Shown: positions 35,926 to 46,039 of the stretch, piece after piece
Position numbering within the stretch: the first letter of the stretch is position 1
How the letters are laid out: each line of letters starts with the position of its first letter
Source of the DNA: Rhynchosporium graminicola
Taxonomy: Eukaryota > Ascomycota > Leotiomycetes > Helotiales > Ploettnerulaceae
DNA: 64,000 nucleotides
Assembly: GCA_900074885.1 (NCBI GenBank)
Contig: FJUW01000014.1
Location: forward strand, 662,095 to 726,094
Reading direction: 5' to 3'
Notes under the pieces: generated by a model
Database searches by the model: none
Seen by the model: the letters and a program-made list of their open reading frames with translations, nothing else
Told to the model about the DNA's origin: nothing
Translations under genes and position numbers: made by a program

Positions 35926-35979
35926 CTCTACGTAGAGGTTATCCGCGAGCGATTCGTAAAGAATCGCCCGGGCTTCTAA
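35926..35979 (+). other. Candidate Helitron 3' terminus (hairpin plus CTAA)
   Basis: A perfect 7-bp stem with 5-base loop, GCGATTC-GTAAA-GAATCGC (35949-35967), is followed after 8 bases by CTAA (35976-35979). Just upstream lies the 14-bp palindrome CCTCTACGTAGAGG (35926-35939). A short GC-rich hairpin about 10 bases before CTRR is the known 3' end of Helitrons. The position, 320 bases past the helicase C-terminus, fits. The following base is A rather than the usual T, so the exact end is uncertain. Confidence 0.5.
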
Positions 35980-37045
35980 AAGCTAGCAGTAGGTGCAGCG
36001 AGAGCGATAGATATAGCTAGTAGTAGTAGGGAAGGTATAGCGGGCTGCTACGGATTAGTTATAGGCTATAAAGTAATTAGATTCACGACTTACTATTATT
36101 ACGAGCACTAGGAGCGACCTAGGTATTTCTACGACTATAGGTGCGACCCGAGGAAGAGCTAGTAGTAGCAGGGGAGGGAACGATAGGAGTAGCAGGGGCA
36201 GCAGGGCCTATAGATCTATAAATATTAGTATAAGTTATAATTCGGTTCGGAATATAACTTATAGAGCGAGTAATAGCTTCCTATATTACTATAATAGTAG
36301 TTAGCGCAGGAGCTACCTAAAAAACTAGCGACCTGAACGTACTCTATCTAAGGGCTATAGCCTCCTTAGTAGTAGTTATAACTCGGAAGCTTAATACGTC
36401 TAGCTATATCCGTTAGTATCTCTACGTCTGAAACAGTCTATTATAAAGTATAATTAGTCAGGGAATAATATAGAATAACTTATAGATCTGGACGTATCGA
36501 GCCTCTAGGTTAGAGGACTAAGCAGTACTAGAGAAGACTTAACCCGGACGCAAATTAGTAGCGCGGAGAGGGAGGAGGGCGAAGAGCCGCGTTATAGTAG
36601 CGGTAGCGCGGGTAGGTAAGGGCGGCCTTACGAGTATTCGTTAGCTAAGTTACGGACCGTTAGATAGCTAAAGCTAACTTATATAGTAAGGGTTAGTAGA
36701 GGAGCTATAAGGCCGGCGGCGTAAGATTAGGCTGCTAAGGCAGCGGCAGCAGAGGTAGTAGCAGTAGCAGTAGTAGTAGATATCCTACGGTCCGTTAGTA
36801 ATTACTATAGGGCTATAGATCGACAGAATCGATATAGTAGATACGTACTTAATAATTATAGTATCGCTAAAAAGAAGGTTTATAATTATTACTGCGGGAG
36901 AGACGTACTTATAATACTATTACCTTTAGCCTGTTTCAAATTCAATTACTATTATTATCTATTAGAATTTATCTTTAATAGTAAGTCTTTATTTGCGTAG
37001 TTACTATTATCTACTATAAGCGACTATTACGGATTAACTATCACC
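35980..37045. repeat. Unassigned RIP-mutated relic at the edge of the block
   Basis: The sequence still shows CpA depletion but is locally richer in GC (36,540-36,800), with Ala-type GCAGCGGCAGCAG runs and many CG dinucleotides. It is thus a mutated, once GC-rich sequence. No LTR partner, terminal repeat or recognisable domain was found. A + frame with CNDCAK near 37,026-37,046 continues into the unmutated sequence. It may be the far flank of the Helitron insertion or a further, older element. Confidence 0.5.
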
Positions 37046-37608
37046 TGTAACGACTGCGCGAAGTAAGGTCCCGTGACCCCGGAGCTTGCGAAGGGCCGGC
37101 ACGGAGAAGATCTTGTGTCATATACTTGGTTTTTGAATTATCTCGGGAGTTGTCTAGCCCCAGATCGTATCGATAATATACGGCTATGCTCAAACTCTTT
37201 TGAGCTCTCGAAGCTTCAGCTTTCTAGTCATGTGCTCGTGGGGTAAGTGGATTTGAGCACTAATAACCTTGAACTTTGAGGTTTCAAAAGTCCCTCCGAA
37301 GGTCATTGGCTTGCAGATGAGGTCGACGCTGTAAAGGTTCGAAGTTTACGAGCTCATATTACGAGGGGTGCTGTGAATCTCACAAGCGAGAATAGATACA
37401 CTTAGCTTTTGCATTGTTTACTTGGACAATTGAAGTGCCAATGAGAGCTTCTTGTTACCGCAATGGTATGGTAAGGGAAGTACGCCTTCGAACCAATTAT
37501 TTAATGCTGACTAATGTCAATGTTGTAAATGTCCCGACGGAAGCTCACGGTCACATGTCATAAGATGGGAACTGACAATCCGACAAGCGGAGTGAAAAGA
37601 AACTTACA
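37046..37608. other. Intergenic, 563 bp at the composition border
   Basis: The composition is ordinary. I see no coding sequence of note, apart from an open + frame that carries on from the RIP block (from about 37,046 to 37,250, including GPVTPELAKGRHGEDLV). It serves as the 3' flank of the glycosyltransferase gene. Confidence 0.5.
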
Positions 37609-38793
37609 TTATTTTACAATACGATACTTAGTCTTACTCCTGTTCACAGAAGCCTCGGATATCTGATTCCAAGCCTGCAAGAATTCAGTGCGAAAATCAC
37701 CTCTCGCTTCGGTTGATTGTTCCACATATTGCATTAGTTCCTTACCTCCACTCGAGAGATCAGCACGAAACAATCCTTCCAGGCAATCAGCGAGTGCAGT
37801 CGGGTTCTCTTTGAATCGGTACTCAGGCGGAAAATACCGTGACGCTTCTACTTGAGTCGAGTCCGTGATGACGGTCGAGACGCCACTGAGCGCAGCTTCT
37901 AGCGGCGTGATACCCAACGTTTCATATCTTGAGCAGCATACGAAGACGCCAGTTTTCTGAACCCGTTGAGAGTTGAAATAAGAATATAAATCTTCCTGAG
38001 GAATACGTTGGATAAAATGGAAGTAATGGCGGAGATGTAATGGAACTCGGTTGAGAAGATCGCTGCGTATTTGTCTGTGGGGGTTGCTTTCGTCTCCGCC
38101 TGCTATGAAGATCGAGAGGTCAGTAATTCCTCTTTCAAGAAGAAGGATGGCTCCATCGACGAGGATTTCGGCGTGCTTGAAGAAAGTCAGTCGGGCGACG
38201 GCAGTAAAGAGGAATTTCGATCTGTTGACACCGTGGAGTGGGACTTTGCATAATCGGGGACTTTGACCCGACAGCATAGCTTGGAGAGGTGGAGGGAAGT
38301 CTAGAACTCGATAAGTTAGCATTCCTTTCTCACGCAGAGCGGTCCTGAAAAAGTCACCCTGAATCGCTGACATGGCTAGAACATAGCAATCAGATCTATT
38401 CAGAATGACCCTAAGACCTTGTTCCTGTAGACATTTTAGCTCTGTCACTTTGGTCCAACTTTTAGAATCTGTCCCAAATGCATCGAGTATATCGGAAGCT
38501 AATGGGAAATTTTTCGACAAGTCTGCAACGAGGGGTGCATGATGGGTGATTGCAAAAGGAATATCAGAAGGCTGGAATTCGAGGAGTCTCTCGTCTTGGT
38601 GATATATGATGGCCACCGGGTTATAGTCAGAGCCAGCTAGCCTTGCCAGAAACTTACAAGACCTTGTCACAGCATCCTTGATCAGCTCCGGGTACATCCT
38701 ATCGTTGAAGGGAATGATGGCGCAGTTGACACCGTTGATCACTGTGAATGTAAGTTTGGGAAAGCGTCCCTCGACCTTTCGGTATAGTATCAT
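37609..38793 (-). CDS. GT-B fold glycosyltransferase (group 1 / GT4-like), 5' end unclear
   Basis: A 394-codon frame. The N-terminal half contains YHQDERLLEFQPSDIPFAIT and THHAPLVADL, and the C-terminal half has the sugar-nucleotide-binding pattern of group 1 transferases. This is a KFLFTAVARLTFFKHAEIL block, then FVCCSRYETLGITPLEAALS with the E-x7-E-type arrangement (ETLGITPLEA), then GVSTVITDS. The enzyme would move a sugar from a nucleotide donor to an unknown acceptor in the cytosol; there is no signal peptide or membrane segment. The open frame continues upstream of the first ATG (KADGFLG before MILYRKVEG) and then meets a stop, while the good-looking coding sequence moves to another frame. 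The true gene therefore begins farther upstream, probably with a 1-base frameshift near 38,805-38,820. It may be a recent pseudogene. Confidence 0.7.
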   Translation of the reverse strand: MILYRKVEGRFPKLTFTVINGVNCAIIPFNDRMYPELIKDAVTRSCKFLARLAGSDYNPVAIIYHQDERLLEFQPSDIPFAITHHAPLVADLSKNFPLASDILDAFGTDSKSWTKVTELKCLQEQGLRVILNRSDCYVLAMSAIQGDFFRTALREKGMLTYRVLDFPPPLQAMLSGQSPRLCKVPLHGVNRSKFLFTAVARLTFFKHAEILVDGAILLLERGITDLSIFIAGGDESNPHRQIRSDLLNRVPLHLRHYFHFIQRIPQEDLYSYFNSQRVQKTGVFVCCSRYETLGITPLEAALSGVSTVITDSTQVEASRYFPPEYRFKENPTALADCLEGLFRADLSSGGKELMQYVEQSTEARGDFRTEFLQAWNQISEASVNRSKTKYRIVK

Positions 38794-38795
38794 CC

Positions 38796-39262
38796 CTAAG
38801 AATCCGTCAGCTTTCTAAGAACATTTATGATACTCATGACGAAAGGCATGTCGCCGTTCTTGGGGGCTTCGACCTTCAGATCTAGGAAGTACTTGTAGTT
38901 CATGGTGATGATCCCAGGAATCAGTTGTCCATTTGCACCTACGAACGCCATCTCTGCCAAGTTATCTCGTGCCGAAATCTATCAGAATGTTGAGATTTGC
39001 TACCGTTTCTGGTGAAAGGCAACCTTGCGAGATTCGGCTGTTCTGAGTCTCCTACCCGTCAGCAAGACACAAGCGAGACGAACGTCCTGCAAATGGCCGA
39101 TATTCTATCGATTGAAGGCACTAATAAGTACTGTAAAATGGAAGCTTGTTCGAATTGTACGCCTTCTTTGTTGCAGCTAGGAAAACAACAGTCGTTTAGT
39201 GCATCGGCTTTGTGCTGCAGGATAAGGTCATCGTCCGCACAAGCATTTGCTTGAGCTTGCAT
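38796..39262 (-). pseudogene. Probable 5' coding part of the glycosyltransferase, out of frame
   Basis: The minus strand from 38,951 encodes MAFVGANGQLIPGIITMNY and on to VLRKLTDS before a stop at 38,796-38,798. This frame differs from that of the downstream ORF. Upstream it is preceded by SARDNLAE and by CTGATAG, which could be an intron acceptor. A further frame (MQAQANACADDDLILQ, from 39,262, ending near 39,059) might be an earlier exon. Joining these needs one frameshift and one intron, neither of which can be proven here. Confidence 0.4.
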
Positions 39263-39700
39263 ACCCGCCAGAGTCTTCCGATGTTTAACAAAGATACTAC
39301 AAAATTTTACATGTGTCTACAATGCGTGTAGGTCTCTGGAAACTTTTGGGTACGACAGTATCGGACTTGCTTAGAATTACAAGCTGAATCCTCTGCAGCC
39401 GATGGGGTCATTGAGTGAATACACGTCTCTGCATTGCCTTTTTGTCCAAGCTAACAACTCATGTTTTAGACCTAAGACCGAGAATTTACGCACCGCTCTA
39501 GTAAGTCTCATTGGATGTATCTCATCTATCGGTTCTCGGATGCGTTTTTGTGTATTCGATGATGTCGCCGTGGCTAGAAAACGCAAATGATCTGCGGAAA
39601 GCCATTCTATCAATGAACGGCTGGATCAGATCACCCCAGGTCATGGCGCCTGTTAGCGCTGCCTGTCAGCAGACCGTATGGATATGTGTTTGAGCTAACC

Positions 39701-41357
39701 TCATTGTAATAGTAGAGGAATGCTCTGCGCATTTGTCGAGAACATGCCCATCGGATCAACCTTTCTCTTGGTGGAAAGCAGTCGTTTCCAATTGCCTGCG
39801 TATAGACGCTTGCTCCATTCCGCAACAGTCAGCTCTGTGTCACGGTAGTTCACGAACCCCCGAAGCGGAACGCCTTCCTTGGCAAGTTGATTCTCGAATG
39901 GCTTCATCTGACCTTGCAAATAAGAGATACCGTCGGCAGGGAATTTTGTCAGGCCAGTCGCGAGACGTCCTTCCCAGCGAATGAGAAATAACGAGTTCGC
40001 ATGTGCAAAGGAAGTATCTTCGTCTTTGATGTTACGTGATACACCACCCCAGAGGTCAATGAATCCGAACTTCGTCATGTCGGTTCGATTGAAGGAGTAA
40101 GTGGTAGCGTTATACAATGCAAAAGCAGACTCATATGTGAACGGGCCATCTCTGCGTAGCACCAACGATTGGAGGTAGAAGTTCCGGGGTGGATAGACTT
40201 CGATCTTACTGCTGAGCTGCGGAGTGGCAATGTTTTCCATGGTCCAAAAATCAGCGACGGAGGTCGTCAAATTAGTCCCCGCAGGTAGAGCCTTGAGGAG
40301 AGGATCAATAGCGGCCTGGAAAGTGGTTGGGTCACCATAGTAAAAACCAATACCTGTGAAAGGGGGTGCAGTGAGTGACCACCGAAGGGAGAGCTCGTCT
40401 GGGCAGGCATCTGACAGGGCATAGTGTTGAACAGCAAGCAGCGCTTTGACTCCTGTTTCAATATCGACATTTCCGAGGTTTATTGTATAGTTCGTAACTT
40501 GCTGATGAACGGGCTTCCAAGTCTTGGTTGTTAGCGAAAGAAGGACTCCGAATGAGGACCCGGCACCCTGAACAGCCCAGAAGAGATCCGCGTACTCGGT
40601 TCTGGAGGCCGTGACGACTGTACCGTTGTATAGCATGACCTGTACACTACTTAGGTAGTCCATCGGGGTCCCGAGGAAGCGAGATGTGGTGCCAAATCCA
40701 CCACCAATAGAAGATCCTGCCGCTCCAACACGGTTCGCACGGACATGAGGTACATGCGCGCCGTGATTTTCCCAAAGCCACGTAGCTATGTCACCAACTA
40801 TGCTTCCACCTCCATATGTGAATAGGCCTGTAGCGACATCGTAGGATGTGCTCTGGAACGCATCCATTCTGATGACCAAAGCGCCATAGTTGCCGCCTAC
40901 ACCGTAACTGCCATACCTGCATAACACATATTCGAGTAAGTATATCCTCTTTAAGAATTGATTCGAGAGTGGTGATCGAATTGCTTGAGAAAACATTGGC
41001 GGTGAATGTTTAGGTCTAGGCCCAAGAAGATTACTGCTTGGGAAAATGTGTTACTTACGAATGACCACCATTACGACAAGCAACTTTTACATGAGCAGCT
41101 TCTGCACACGCAAGGCCTGCCGCAATCTGTTCAACAGTCGTTGGAAAGATGACTCCAGCAGGGACGGGTGTGATACGGAGTTGCCATGGTGAAATGTCTC
41201 CAGCCCACGTTGTGTTTGTTGAAAATGAAGATGGAATCCCTGCAGCTGTGATGCAAGACTCAAGGCTTGCGGACTGAACTGAAGCTTGGGATAGAGTGAC
41301 AAGAAGCGAGGAGATAACAATGTGCTTCACCCCGAGATAGGAATAGGAAGTAAACAT
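39701..41357 (-). CDS. Secreted BBE-type FAD-binding oxidoreductase, two exons
   Basis: Exon 1 is 41,357-41,059 and exon 2 is 40,916-39,701. The 142-bp intron has GTAAGT and ATGCAG ends. The product is 504 residues, normal for berberine-bridge-like oxidases. A signal peptide is likely (VKHIVISSLLVTLSQASVQS). The FAD domain (PF01565 type) includes CRNGGHS joined to YGSYGVGG across the splice; the His of GGHS is the expected covalent FAD site. The second covalent Cys is not seen: the matching place reads RANRVG, followed by GSSIGGGFG. The C-terminus has the family's VNYRDTEL, the KRLLSTKRKVDPMGMF substrate-domain end (PF08031 type). Such enzymes oxidise sugars, alcohols or secondary metabolites outside the cell or in secretory compartments. 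The substrate is unknown. Confidence 0.9.
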
Positions 41358-43423
41358 GTTTACTTGTGATAAGGTCGTTAGTTATGCTAAAGGCGTTGGT
41401 TGGAGAAACGATGAGCAAAAGTAGATACTTATACTGAAAACCCAAAAAGTCACGCGGACACGTACGTCAACATCTCCCGGATGCCAGGATTATGCGAAAG
41501 AAATTTGAAGTATCTTGTTGTTAGCAATCAAGAACTTGTTGATCTTGGCAATGGTACGATACGAGCATATTACTGGTAATGATGCGGCAGTGCTAATCAG
41601 AACGGACAATTTTCAAGTGTGCGATAGCGAGTTGGTTATACTTTGAACGAGATGAGAAATTCCACTTTAGATTGAGAGCTATTAAGTATGCTTTAGAGAT
41701 TGTGCTTAGCAAAGTTATATTGAGATGAGTGAATTCAAATCCATATTCACTATGAATTTATAGTAGCCAAAGATAATTGTGAAAGACTACAAACGGTCTT
41801 TCCAGTATGAGCAGTCCCGAGGTTGCTACCCCCGTAAGCAAGTGATCTGAATCCTAGTGTAAGGCTCGAATGACAATACTGTATCACGACGAGCTTCTGT
41901 CGGTGAAGATGGATAACCCCTTTCGGCGAACCTTATTTATATTCAAGTTTCATCCGAAGAACAGAATAATGTAATATACTTTATGGATTCTTCAAGGATC
42001 CTTGATAAATAAGATTTTCGCTTGACAAAGAACGAAAGTAGTTAGTGTCTCGAGAGTGCGCTAATGGGGGTTCTGTTAAGGGAATCGATTATTCGGGCAT
42101 AAGTCCATAAGGCATAACCTGAAACCAGCCCTGCATCAGGCATGAAAGCACGGGCATGTTACTTTATCGCGATTAAATTAAGCGAGGTTATACCCCCTCT
42201 TTTACTTATTTTCCTCTTTGAAACTAATATCTTATACGCTAATTTCTTATTTAGTAGATTATTCAGTTATTTATATATGATAGTCTGAATAAGAATTCCC
42301 TTTTTAATATATTCTCTAGATCTAGTTTCGTTATTATAAAAGTACTAGTATTAATAGGCCCATACCGCTACCTACCTTACTTTCGTACTAATTCGCGAAG
42401 TTCAATTTTAAGCGAATAAATGCGGCATGTGTAGGTATTTAGTGTACTATATATGTGTGCCTTATGGCCATCGATTCCCTGTTAAGCGCATGCAAGTAAG
42501 GCTAGCAGGGCTTCTTGTAAGTGCGACTTCGATATTATCCGCTCCCGCTGCCATCAGGATTGGGGTTTTTGACCCGGAATATTCCGGAGAGTTATCAAAA
42601 TGCAGGCACTTTCTACGCGAAGAAAATATTAAGTAACCTATTGGTAGATATCGCAACGAATATATACTATTTTTGATCTATAACATGAAATCCATCTACC
42701 ATATAGCTTTATCGATTCTGAATAAAATCAAGTCCTGGCCCGGAGAATCCAGCCTTACTATTGACTAGTATTGATCGACCTTGGCAATACATACCTACGC
42801 CATCCCAATACTAATGGCAGCGGAGAGTATATACCTTACGGAGGTGGACGCCCCATTTTAATCCTCCAGAATTATGGGTATGCCTTACACCTCTCTTAGA
42901 ACTGATACATATTATTATAGAATACTATATTATAACTAACCCGAAAAGCGTATATTTTTTGGAAAGGAACGTTATACTACCATATTGAAATTGTAATATG
43001 TTTAGCGATATAGACTTCCTAATTACTATACACCACCTGATTTAGCGTTCATTATCAAGCTTAGGATAGGTCTTGGGAGCTTTTTATCAGACTGAATGCT
43101 ACTATCCTTTCCCCAAGTTTCGTAGCTACATAGAGGTGAAGATTCCTTTGTTTTTAGTATAGAACCATGTGAGCTAAAGACTAAATTAGTATAATTTCTG
43201 AATCATGATTAACCCATTCCCGAAAAACCATCTAATTCACTTTGCAGGATCATCGTAAGCATTATGACAGGCTAGTCACACTTTTATCCAGGAAAAGGCA
43301 AAAGCTCGTCAGTCAGGAGAAATTTATTAATCTAAGCCTAAAATTCCAACCTATCTTTTGAGGAGAGGCCGGGCTACACCTCACAATTCTATCACATGCC
43401 ATCTATTGATAGACCAGCCTCGA
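41358..43423. other. Intergenic, about 2.07 kb, with a small RIP-like patch
   Basis: I see no convincing gene. Bases about 42,185-42,430 are AT-rich with the TA-excess look of the RIP block, including short stretches such as AAAAGTACTAGTATTAATAG. They may be a small transposon remnant. The ORF-length stretches at 42,427-42,656 are short, lie on both strands and show no family features. Confidence 0.5.
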
Positions 43424-44701
43424 TCACAGGCTATTACGTTTTTTGTAAAACAAAACACCCTGGTATTTCATGCTTGTTGGCTCTACCCAGTGATATAATC
43501 GTATCCGCATCCACATAGCTTTGAAGTATCCGACAATACCTCCGCGAGTATCCGAACGATAATGACGACCAAGTACACGCTTCATAGCTTCAGATGCTTC
43601 TGCAGCGTTATAAAACGGAATTGTGGATACATGATGATGCAGCACGTGCGTCTCGATAATGGAATGAAAGAAGAAGCGTCCTATAAACCCGAAGTCTCTG
43701 TCGATAGTAGCAGCACTACCCCTACTCCAGTTCCAGCTCTGGGGTGAATAGTGTGGAACCGAGGGGTCTGAGTGTTGCATTGAGGTAATGAGGATGATCC
43801 AATTGTTCAGGAGAATATATGGTGCGAAGTAATGTATCGCCACCAGCTTCCAACCATATCCATAGGCAACAGCCATCAGGATCGCGAGTGTCGCTAGGAG
43901 GCCAATGTTGCTTGCGTGAACCTTGTCTTTGTCTTTGTCGTCAAAAATGGGACTGTTACTGTTGAAATGGTTAACCCCATGTAAGAATCCGTCGCTCTTT
44001 CCAATTCCTCTCCCTTCCTTCTGTCTTTCGTGCTGATTATGGCTTGTGGCATTGGTGAGCAGATATACCAACCATCCGGTGGACTGCAGCTGAAGAAGCG
44101 AGAACATCGTGTACAGAGGAGTTTCGTCGCTAAGCTCTGCAATGGTAGACAAGTGGCGATTCCTCAGGAAGTGATCTTTTGTGTTTGGGACGAATCCCAT
44201 GTCCTTACTGAGATTATTTGTCGCTTTGTGATGTTTCCTATGACTGATCTTCCAACTGAAATATGGTACCAAGAGAGCTGAGTGCAACACGTAGCCGACG
44301 ACATCATTAAGCGCATCAGAAGTGCTGAATGCTCCATGGCCGCACTCATGGCCGAGAACCCATAGACCAGTCATGTTTAAGCTTTGTAACACAACATAAA
44401 AGATCTTGAGAACAACTCGAATCGACCTCCAAGGTATCACCCACTCAGTCATGAATCGTTCAAACATCAGACAAGATCCAACAAATATTGCAACATCTCG
44501 CACTACGTATCCCAGTGACCTGTACGCAGATCTGTCGTAGCAATGTCTAGGGATGGCGGCACGAACTTGCGAAATATTATAGTCATGGTCGGGAAGCGTA
44601 AAGTCGTTGCCGTGCGTGTCAACAAGGCGTGGTTCGGTTTCATAAGGGTGTGTAGTTTGGTGATCAGGGTTGATGAGAAGCGAGGTTACCACTCGTGGCA
44701 T
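43424..44701 (-). CDS. Delta-12-type membrane fatty acid desaturase
   Basis: An intronless 425-residue protein with the three histidine boxes of acyl-lipid desaturases. HECGH is at residues 118-122, HRKHH at 154-158 and HVLHHH from 352. The spacing and the ETHVLHHHVSTIPFYNA context are those of delta-12 (omega-6/FAD2) enzymes rather than delta-9. Hydrophobic segments flank box 1 (about 62-80 and 95-116) and lie between boxes 2 and 3 (IGLLATLAILMAVAYGYGW), so it is a multi-pass ER membrane di-iron enzyme. It would introduce a second double bond into oleoyl chains, but divergent members act on unusual acyl chains or make acetylenic bonds. It is the third minus-strand gene after the glycosyltransferase and the oxidase. 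The start is the first ATG of a frame with a good N-terminal match in length. Confidence 0.9.
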   Translation of the reverse strand: MPRVVTSLLINPDHQTTHPYETEPRLVDTHGNDFTLPDHDYNISQVRAAIPRHCYDRSAYRSLGYVVRDVAIFVGSCLMFERFMTEWVIPWRSIRVVLKIFYVVLQSLNMTGLWVLGHECGHGAFSTSDALNDVVGYVLHSALLVPYFSWKISHRKHHKATNNLSKDMGFVPNTKDHFLRNRHLSTIAELSDETPLYTMFSLLQLQSTGWLVYLLTNATSHNQHERQKEGRGIGKSDGFLHGVNHFNSNSPIFDDKDKDKVHASNIGLLATLAILMAVAYGYGWKLVAIHYFAPYILLNNWIILITSMQHSDPSVPHYSPQSWNWSRGSAATIDRDFGFIGRFFFHSIIETHVLHHHVSTIPFYNAAEASEAMKRVLGRHYRSDTRGGIVGYFKAMWMRIRLYHWVEPTSMKYQGVLFYKKRNSL

Positions 44702-46030
44702 CGTGCATTTACAATCGAGTTATGCAAGATAATTAGTTGCACCGGACGATTACCCAACGAAGGTAAGTTAGGTAATGATTATTGAAGAATCTACTCTGAT
44801 CGCAGCTAAGTTCTGACAGCCAATGTATATATCTTGACCCAAATTCGCAGTAATGATTCATCATATTTAAAAAAAGATATCCTCCAGTCTTGGTTCGACT
44901 TCGGGATTCGGACAATACAACTGACCTAGTCCTTACACGCGGAATACTGTGCTGGGGTTGCTGACTGTACCCTTAATTAACCTCTCGCCTTGGAGACGTT
45001 AGAAGGGATTATCGTGCCGAGGCAACTCCCTCCGGTGGTCTAACTCGAGTAGGATGTTCTAAGTGATCTGGATTAAGATAGGCAAGATCTGAACACGGTT
45101 ATATGCGCTTCTCCGCAAGAGGGGATTTCTATAGTCAGTGACGCACATCGAATCTTTTATTAGCATTGTGGCACAGGTTCCTCTCTACCCCGGAGCTGAC
45201 TGGATTTGGTGAGTCCTCTAAGGTGGCTTTGAAGTAGGGCCTAGACCCGGAAACCGGGAACCGGAACGCATATATAGATAGATAGATTATGGCATGGCAT
45301 AGCACGGCATGAAAGGACGGAGACACCAACGGCATTTCTCAGCACTGTAATCTTAGTTGACGCTGGAGGACGGCAGACTCCGAATCCGATTGTGATATGT
45401 TACCGATCGTATCGAAAAGCTTATAGCTATAACGATGCCTCCGTACAATTTTGACAAAGTTCAAGTACGATTTTTCACCCTCCTTCAAAACGCTGATACT
45501 CTGCTCCTTCGTCTAACTCACATACCAATATCAAAAAAGATCCCGTTTCACCTGCTTTTGACGATTTATCCAATAACGCAGACTATTCCGACATAAATCT
45601 TGAGTATTGCAGGCCTGAAAGCCATCAACATCTGCGAAGGCCTCTCGGGAGTCTTACCTGCAAACGACCTATTAAACAATACATCAATGTAACAATTTAC
45701 GAGTGAGGAATCGAGTAAACCATAGGAGAAGGCGACCGAGTGTGGTCGAATAAACCCAATTTTACATCATTTTGAGCTCGTGTTCCAGCTTCGCATGTAT
45801 TCATAATAAGTTCAAATTAGCCAGGCTGATACATGAGAGAAGTTGAAGAAAGCAACCCTAGGCGCTCAAGGGACAATGTGTTGGTGTTTTGTTCTCAGGA
45901 TGCTGTCAAGTTCGCAACGAACTGAAGAGATATCGTACACGCTGTGGTATAACTCACTAGAAACACATGTCCTATCGACGAATGCTAGCTTGATATGAAA
46001 ATCCGGTTCTGCATTGGTCCAACTTCCTAC
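44702..46030. other. Intergenic, about 1.3 kb
   Basis: This holds the desaturase promoter side and no supported gene. A short GATA-type run (ATAGATAGATAGATT, about 45,272-45,287) is the only repeat noticed. Small ORFs here lack family features. Confidence 0.5.
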
Positions 46031-46039
46031 GTCACTAGC

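Larger units (their letters stand above)
1..37045. other. RIP-mutated AT-rich transposon block
   Basis: The whole stretch is built of TA-rich sequence in which CpA and TpG are scarce while CpG survives. This is the signature of repeat-induced point mutation (C to T in CpA, read on either strand). Reading frames of known transposon proteins can be followed for hundreds of codons but are closed by TAA/TAG at former CAA, CAG, CGA or TGG positions. The composition changes abruptly near 37,045 to ordinary mixed sequence. No intact host gene is visible inside. The block is a nest of LTR elements inside a Helitron, itemised in the following entries. Confidence 0.95.

Noticed and set aside
42427..42656. 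Overlapping 69- and 64-codon frames on both strands
   Set aside because: They are short, mutually antisense, and next to an AT-rich remnant; no recognisable protein.
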